A stretch of 64,000 nucleotides of DNA, from contig NW_023602073.1 in NCBI RefSeq assembly GCF_014898055.3, positions 86,594,678 to 86,658,677 of the forward strand, in the 5' to 3' direction. A program made the translations under genes and the position numbers. The notes below the pieces were generated by a model. The model made no database searches, was not told the origin of the DNA, and saw only the letters and a list, made by a program, of their open reading frames with translations. Shown piece after piece: positions 57,345-64,000 of the stretch. Positions within the stretch are counted from its first letter, which is position 1, and each line of letters opens with the position of its first letter. The stretch comes from Talpa occidentalis (lineage: Eukaryota; Chordata; Mammalia; Eulipotyphla; Talpidae).

Positions 57345-57641
57345 TAGAATATAGTCTTGGGGCCTCCCCGGTGGCGTAGCGGTTGAGCGCTGGGTTGCGA
57401 AGCTGCCCGCGGCCTCTGCAGTGCCAGTTCGATCCCTGGCTGTTCCCCGGCCACTGGAGGAGGGTCCCACATGGCGCGCAGACCTCTCCTGCCGCCCGCT
57501 GCTCCCCTCAGCAGTGTACTTCGGTCCTTCTGCCTGCTCTGCTCCCCACTCTGGCTCTGGTGAATTCTCTCACCCTCCCGCGCTTCTGACTGTACCCAGT
57601 GCTTGCATAAATAAATAAATAAATCTTAGAATATAGTCTTG
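57345..57641 (+). mobile_element. tRNA-derived SINE, type A (copy 14), young
   Basis: The body is 57360-57626 with an exact duplication tagaatatagtcttg at 57345-57359 and 57627-57641. It has the same long internal variant as copies 4 and 11 (agtgtacttcggtccttctgc). Confidence 0.96.
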
Positions 57642-58815
57642 TAATTTTTGCAACAGAATCTTAACATAGATCTTTTTGTAATAAATTTGACCTACTCTAG
57701 TATATCATTTTGTTCAATAGTTATTTGCTTTCTCAGAGTTTATATCTGTAAAGACTATCACTGTGTAGATATACTGAGAGCAATTCCAGTTCCCCTTTTT
57801 CTCAATTAATAATGCCATATGATTGAAAATGTTTATTTCCAATTTCTTACTGTAACAAAAATGTTGTGCTCATATAGCTGTGATTCATTAAATGTCTTCA
57901 TTTAAACACCCACACTATAGTTATTATCACCTCAGTACTCCAGAACTAGAAGTGAGTGGGAGGTAACTACCAAACATTAGGACCAACAATTTCATGCCTT
58001 CAAGAATAATCAATGTGTGCAAACAGAGAGAAAGAAAGTAGGCTCTGTCCTCTGCAACTTTCTTTCTCGGTGAGTCCCACTAACTTGTTAGATCTTTTTC
58101 TTCCAGTCACTGTTTGCACAAGAGAGCTGCAGTTGAGTGGTGGCAGTGGGTGAGCTATTCATAAGGTTCCCCAGAAGAGGCACAAAGACTTCCTCTTTCC
58201 TTGAGGCTATTACACTCATTAGCTGTTTAAAGAGGATACTATCAGACAAAAGTTTAACTGATGTCTATTTTAAAGTCAGTATAATATAAAATTTCCATAA
58301 GATGTATCTTAAATATAAATCAATGTTATCTAAGTTGTTAATCACATATAGTCTGGCTGGCTGGTCAATGCAAGTAGTTCTAGAGGACCCGGAGAAGATT
58401 TAATCTCACTATGAATGGTTAGTTTCCATGAAAAAAAATCTTATTTTATAACCTGAACTAATCACAGGGGAGTTTGGCATAAAACAGTGGATGGCTCAGT
58501 GCTAACTCAATTTCTCTCCTGCAATCAACTCTCATTATATTTATGTCATTATATTTATGTTCTAGCATCATCCATCATCCCTCTATGCCCTATCATGGAC
58601 AACACAGCATATGTTAATAACAGAATGTATTATTAGATATTATGTCACATATTTATATATATATATATTATTAACATATTATTAAAATAATAAAAAATCT
58701 TCTATGAGAAGTCTTTGCATATGGTTTGGTTTTTGACTAATATCTTTGTGGGTATAGTATTCAAGGAAGAATTCAAAATATCATGTTATGATATTATCTA
58801 TTAAGTTAAATAATA
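57642..58815. other. Unique DNA, no feature recognised
   Basis: A short direct repeat cattatatttatgt occurs twice at about 58534-58562. No gene is seen. Confidence 0.4.
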
Positions 58816-58819
58816 ATAG

Positions 58820-58960
58820 TTACCATTATCACAGGCACATAAAGCATTCAGCATAAACTCCTGGTATGTCAAGCACTCAAAAGTAACTATGATTATCATT
58901 GTCATTTATTTTCTTTTTATAGCCAACAACTATAATAGTTATGTTAACATTATTATTAAT
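58820..58960. repeat. MIR-like fragment
   Basis: The blocks ccattatcacaggcacataaagc, gtatgtcaagcactc and gattatcattgtca resemble the MIR 3' end. It is weak. Confidence 0.35.
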
Positions 58961-59580
58961 GCATGAATGATTGTCATCTTCACGTGACAGTTCATAAATC
59001 AGGTCTTGTTGGTGTTATTATTCCTAATGTGTCATTCAGTTTAATTAAGCTGTAAGTAATATTGGAAAACAGGTACAATTGCTTCTAGATCTGGATCCAG
59101 ATCCACGTAACATAGGAGATCCATATAACATATATAACCTGCAGTTTGGTGTGAACCAAGTTAAACAAATAAATCAACCACTATTAGTGAAGAAACTAAC
59201 ATTAAGTAAAAGAAAGTAGTTTTAACCCAATGTTATATAGAAACTTTCAAGAATATTTTTTAAAACAGTCTCCAATCCACTCCATATACACATTTTAAAT
59301 CTACACTGCATAACTCTCCTTAAAAAAAAAAAAAACTTGAAAAAATTCTGGAATTTAGATGAGGATTTTATGTAACCAAGATTGTGATCTTTTCTTAGTA
59401 TATTAAATACCCTTTACAATCTGGTATTCACACCATGTTTTCTCAACCCCTTGGTGCAATTGACACTATTCCCTCTTAAGACACCAAAATCTATAACAGA
59501 AAAACAAATATTAAAAACTTAGTCAAGTCAGACTATTTTCCTGTTCCCAAGCATCTTTTTTGGATTCTATATTGGGAGGT
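58961..59580. other. Unique DNA, no feature recognised
   Basis: A short palindrome tctggatccaga lies at about 59087-59098. No gene is seen. Confidence 0.4.
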
Positions 59581-59737
59581 AATATATACCTCAATCTCTG
59601 CTCCATTGAATAGTTACATGAACCACAATGTTTATTGCAGCACTGTTTACAATAGCTAAAATAGCTAAGATATGGAAAACAACAAAGTGCCTACTGATAA
59701 GTGATTGGATAAAGAAGACTTGAGAGAGAGAGGGAGC

Positions 59738-59738
<1 letters not shown>

Positions 59739-59785
<47 letters not shown>
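59739..59785. repeat. (GATA)n microsatellite
   Basis: About 11-12 uninterrupted units of the tetranucleotide on the plus strand, inside the L1 fragment. Confidence 0.97.
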
Positions 59786-59786
<1 letters not shown>

Positions 59787-59874
59787 TCATACATATAGGC
59801 CATATACATACATACATACACACACAACGAATACTATCCATCTATAAGGAAAGATGAAATACTGCCATTTTCAA

Positions 59875-60172
59875 TCAAATGGAAAGAACTTGGGCCTCCC
59901 GGGTGGCACAGTGGGTTGAGCACAGCGCTATGAGGCTATCCACAACCTCTGCAGCACAGGTTCAATTCCCAGCCGGCCAGGGAGATACCCACATGGTGCG
60001 GCAGACCTCTCCTGCCTCGTCCACTGCTACCATCAGCAAGGACTTCAGTCCGTCTGCCTGTTCTGCTCCCCACACTCTCTCTGGTGAATCCTCTCACCCT
60101 CCCATGCCTCTGGCCTGTACACCAGTTCTTGTATAAATAAAAAATAAATAAATCTTCAAATGGAAAGCACTT
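59875..60172 (+). mobile_element. tRNA-derived SINE, type B (copy 15)
   Basis: The body is 59892-60155. The duplication is tcaaatggaaagaactt (59875-59891) versus tcaaatggaaagcactt (60156-60172). Confidence 0.95.
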
Positions 60173-60430
60173 AAGGGGATTATGCAAAACAAAGTAAGTC
60201 CAAAGGAGAAAGGCAAATAATGAATGATTTCACCTGATTGAACTTTAAAGTAAACAAAGTAAATGAATGAACAGAAAAAACAACATGAAAATAAACTAGA
60301 GGACACTGATAACTGAACTGAGGTTACCAGAGGTGAAAAGGGTAAAGATGAGAGTAAGAGTGGAGGTAGCATAATGGATAGTGGAAGATGTTTTGTTTTG
60401 GCTTTTCTTTCAAAGATTTTTATATTTAAA

Positions 60431-60895
60431 AAAAGTCTACTATGATGTTTGACGATATAGAAAAAATAATAGGTCCCACCACTAATGTGGCTATTTCTTG
60501 GAGAATGATTAGGGTTAACAGTTTTGATTGAAAATTGATAATAAACCTTGAGATGGATTTTGGTAATAAATGACGCTTTGTGAGTAATAACATTCTCCAT
60601 ATTACTAACAGAAGTATCTTGATTGTGTAGCTTTGATGTATATTAATATTGAAGGATTGTCTAAAACTGCAGTAAAACAGAAATAACAAGAAGAGGATTC
60701 TGAAAAGAAAACATAGAGGAGAAAATCAAGAATAGACTCAGGAAGGCATGGAAAGTTTGAAAGAGGAGGCCCATAAGTGAGGGAGGGGACTAAACTCACA
60801 AATGTTAAGGCTTGAGCCCAGAGGGAGAAGGAAAAAAGGGAAGCAGAATTCTTAAAAATCACAATGTGATTATGTTATGGAGATTACAAAAGATA
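60431..60895. other. A-rich DNA, unassigned
   Basis: Long minus-strand frames here reflect a T-rich complement. No domain is seen. It may be L1-derived. Confidence 0.35.
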
Positions 60896-62485
60896 ATATG
60901 ATACCAATGGCATTCTTCAAAGAAATAGAACAAAGATCACTGAAATTCATAAAGAACCACACACACACGCACACACGCACACATACACACACACAAACCT
61001 GAATCATAGCAAAAGCTCACCTGACTATAAAGGAGGGAAAAGACTTCTGAACTTCAATGTATACTATAAAGCCATTAAAATTACAACAGATGGTACCATA
61101 ACAAAAACAGACACACAGACCAATGGAAATAGAATTGAGAGACCAGAAAGAAAATCACACATTAATGGACAACTAATCTATGACAAAGGGGTAAAGTAGA
61201 ACACCCGAACAAAAAAAAAGAAAGCTTCTTCAATATGTGGTGCTGGGGAAACTGAACTGCCACAGGCAAAAGAATGAAACTAGGCCATTATCTTACACCA
61301 TACATGAAAACCAACTCAAAATGGATAAAAGACTTGGATGTAAGACCTGAAACTATAAGATACACAGAAGAAAACAAAAACAAAACACTCAATGATATAA
61401 ACTTCAGAAACACATTTGTGGACACATGTCCAACAGCAAGGAAAACAAGAAAATAAACAAATGGGATTACATCATACTAAAAAGCTTCAGAGATAGTAAC
61501 CAAAACAAAAAGACACCCTCCTGATTGGGAGAAAATATTTGCACACCATATATCAGACAAGGGACTAAAATGGAAGATCTACAAAGAGCTCATACAACTC
61601 AACAAAAAGAAAACAAACAACCCCGTCAAAAAAATGGGCTGAAGAATTGAATAGGCACTTCTCCAAAGAAGACACGCAGATGGCCAACAGGCATAAGAAA
61701 AAAACTTCATTATCATTTATCATCATGGAAATGCAAATCAAAACCACAATGAAATACAACCTCACGCCTGTGAGACTGGCCCATATATTAAAAAAACAAA
61801 AACAAAAACAGAAACAAGGGCTGGCGAAGATATGGAGAAAAAGGAACCCTCCTACACTATTGGTGGGGATGTAGACTTGTTCAGTCCCTACGAAAAAAGT
61901 GCAGAGGTTCCTCAAAGACTGAAAATGGATCTATCATATGATCCAGCAATTCTATTCCTAGGTATCTGCCCAAAGAACACAAACACACTAATTCAAAAGG
62001 AAATTTGCACTCTCATGTTTATAGCAGCACTATTTACATTAACCAAGATATGGGGAAAAATCACAAATAGTCCAGAAAAAATGAGTGAATCAAGAAAATG
62101 TGGCATCTGTATACAATGGAATACTATATAGCAATCAAAAACGATAAACGCATGTCAGTTGCAGCAACATGGATGGGACTAGAAAGGATTATCCTAAGTG
62201 AAGTGAATCATAAGGAGAAGGATAAATACTGGATCTTTTCACATATAGGTGGAATATAGAGAAAACAAACAAAGGATCAGAGAAAACAAACTTTAAAACT
62301 GACCCTTGAAAACTGACCATATATCTGAGGCATCCAAGAGGCAAGAGGAAAGAGGAGGAGAGAGAGCAAGAGGGGAGAAAACAGTGTGAGTGGTGAGGGG
62401 AAGGGTCCTTTGGTGATGGGAAAACTATGGTGACTACACCTGAGGGGAGAAATCCTATATTGTGAAAAAACAAACAAGTATGTAA
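60896..62485 (+). mobile_element. Old 5'-truncated L1 (ORF2 3' half to 3' UTR)
   Basis: In order: caaagaaatagaacaaagatc, a (CA)n tract at 60960-60998, W-I-K-D-L-D-V-R-P-E-T-I (61331-61365), A-N-R-H near 61682, C-terminal S-Y-D-P-A-I-L-F-L-G-I near 61935, and a 3' UTR with caagaggcaagagg at about 62335. Frameshifts and stops are frequent. It is more intact than the 6-9 kb copy. Confidence 0.85.
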
Positions 62486-63319
62486 AGTAATGATACGCCA
62501 TTAATTTTTTTAAAAGATAAAATGACACAAGGACATGAGAATGTCATGGCTTAGCTGTTTAAAGAAAGAGGACTACAAATGGATAATGTCACAAGCTCCT
62601 TGAATAATGCATTATTAATGAAATTACTTGCTCTAGCAGTAGGTAAACAGAAGTTGGAAATAAAGTACAATTTTAGCTATTATTCATTCTAATAGAATTA
62701 TATATGTTTGGACTCATTCCTCTTAATCTAAGGGGTATAAGAGAAGTAAAGGAAGTTCTTTTACTTGTGCACAGTGTACAAAAAAGAACATTGGAAGGAC
62801 AGAGTAATAAAGCACTACTATTCATCTCAGTACATTCTTTGCAAGCAAAAACAGCAAGAGTTGATGTAGATGGCCAGCTTGGATTAAAATACATAGTGCC
62901 TTCCTTCACTCTGAGTAATCTTTCAGGAATGAATTCTGCCAAAAATGGCTTTGCCAGAAGAAAGCACAAGAATATTAGCACACAAGGTCTGGGATGAGGT
63001 TCTTTCACACTACTGCTCTTTACCCATTGACACAATCTCCCTACTCTCAGACTAATGAGAAGTAGCTGGCATCTACACACCACGTACCACCCTCACCAGA
63101 GCCCTCACAGGACATATACACACCACACACCACTGTATAACTAGCCTCCTTCACTTCCCAGGGCAATATCTGGAGGTAACAGAGTCACGATGAGAAAGAG
63201 AAATCATGAGCTCTTATATAACAGACACCTTGGGAAATAACCCAAGACAGTGTCATGGTCTGGATTCCAGAAAGATATGCAGCACAATGCTGTGACTTGT
63301 CCAGGAATTCACATATCTG
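62486..63319. other. Unassigned DNA with overlapping frames on both strands
   Basis: At 62673-63083 both strands are open at once (136 codons minus, 97 codons plus inside it). I recognise no product. It may be an old LTR or gene-derived fragment; no call is made. Confidence 0.35.
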
Positions 63320-63450
63320 AATTAATAAGCTATATGACCTTGAGAGAGTCAAATTTTCTGGGCCTCAGCCTCCTAGCTCTCATAAGAAGGAATTAAAGTC
63401 AATCACCTCTTAGCATCTATCAGTATCTTATAATGTGAAAAGCAACTTTT
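63320..63450 (+). repeat. MIR fragment
   Basis: The blocks ataagctatatgaccttgagag, ttctgggcctcagcctcc and cataagaaggaattaaag follow MIR order. Confidence 0.65.
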
Positions 63451-63535
63451 TCCCAAGTAATTCATAAGCATAGCAGATTACCCAAAACTTGAATCTTAGT
63501 AATCCTTTACTGGATCAGTTTCACGCTATACCTTT

Positions 63536-63831
63536 AAAAAGTGTAAGCAGGGCCTCCCTGATGGCGCAAGGGGTTAAGCACCGCACTATGAAGCAATCCA
63601 CAGCCTCTGCAATACAAGTTTGATCCCTGGCCTGCCAGGGAGCAACCCACATGGCTCAGAGGGCCTCTCCTGTCTCTCCCGCTGCTCCCCTCAGCAGTGT
63701 ATTTCTGTCAGTCTGCCTGTTCTGTTCCCTACTATGTCTCTGGTGAGTCCTCTCACCCACTGCATCTCTGGCCTGTACCCAGCTCTTATATGCATAAATA
63801 AATAAATCTTTAAAAATAAAAAGTGTAAGCA
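63536..63831 (+). mobile_element. tRNA-derived SINE, type B (copy 16)
   Basis: The body is 63550-63817 with an exact duplication aaaaagtgtaagca at 63536-63549 and 63818-63831. The head is gggcctccctgatggcgcaa and the tail ataaataaataaatcttt. Confidence 0.96.
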
Positions 63832-64000
63832 ATTTTGAGCTAAGTAAAAATCCAAGTTAAAGAATTCTTTGCTTCAGTGCCCATTTTATCCAGCTGACCC
63901 TTGGTCACTCACCCTCTTGATCTAATCACAGAATGGCCATTTTGGCCACTCATTTATGTTTTAATAATAACGTTACTCAAGAAATACATTGCCACCAAGA

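Larger units (their letters stand above)
59590..60430 (+). mobile_element. Old L1 3' end, interrupted by a SINE and a (GATA)n tract
   Basis: ORF2 C-terminal text (tttattgcagcactgtttacaatagc, gatatggaaaac, tgattggataaagaag) lies before the SINE. Text after it (cttaaggggattatgc, aaggagaaaggcaaata) continues on the L1 map. It is strongly decayed. Confidence 0.75.

Noticed and set aside
1..64000. CRISPR arrays, operons, Shine-Dalgarno sites, prokaryotic mobile elements
   Set aside because: Nothing in composition, repeats or coding style is bacterial; the repeat content is mammalian.

Overview
The window is nuclear DNA of a placental mammal, AT-rich and packed with transposons. I found no intact host gene, RNA gene, CRISPR array or operon. 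The evidence for a mammal is the layering of repeats: old L2, MIR and hAT fossils (a MER5A-like and a MER20-like copy, the latter type being restricted to placentals), many decayed L1 pieces, then young L1, endogenous retrovirus LTRs and at least 16 copies of one tRNA-derived SINE with A and B boxes. I cannot name that SINE family or the species. A laurasiatherian is plausible, but that is inference.

Layout. 1-6.1 kb: mostly unique DNA with a MIR, a hAT fossil, one LTR of family A, one LTR of family B and a MER5A-like copy. 6.1-9.7 kb: an old L1 carrying two SINEs. 15.06-17.18 kb: a composite L1 locus, in which a 5'-inverted (twin-primed) L1 with a 17-bp target-site duplication is interrupted by a second, younger L1 that brought extra 3' flanking DNA. 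17.3-26.7 kb: old L1 and L2 fragments. 27.2-27.9 kb: a SINE split by an LTR. 28.3-38 kb: SINEs, MER20-like, MIR, L2 and a possible LTR.

40.06-46.41 kb holds a nearly intact full-length L1 on the minus strand. It has 13-bp target-site duplications, a CpG-rich 5' UTR starting at a YY1-type site, an intact ORF1 (342 residues) and an ORF2 with all catalytic motifs, broken by one visible frameshift. 47.0-51.4 kb is an ancient L1 shell with later insertions. The most notable is a ~0.9 kb solo LTR at 47.67-48.57 kb whose U3 holds a 161-codon reading frame with one stop.

52-64 kb carries another family A LTR, a long (TTTTC)n tract, a second family B LTR, a processed pseudogene of FNTA (farnesyltransferase alpha), several SINEs and two L1 remnants.

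Functionally this is a record of retrotransposition. L1 EN/RT made the target-site duplications seen around L1 and SINE copies and is the likely source of the FNTA pseudogene. LTR insertions into SINEs and SINE insertions into older repeats give a relative chronology.
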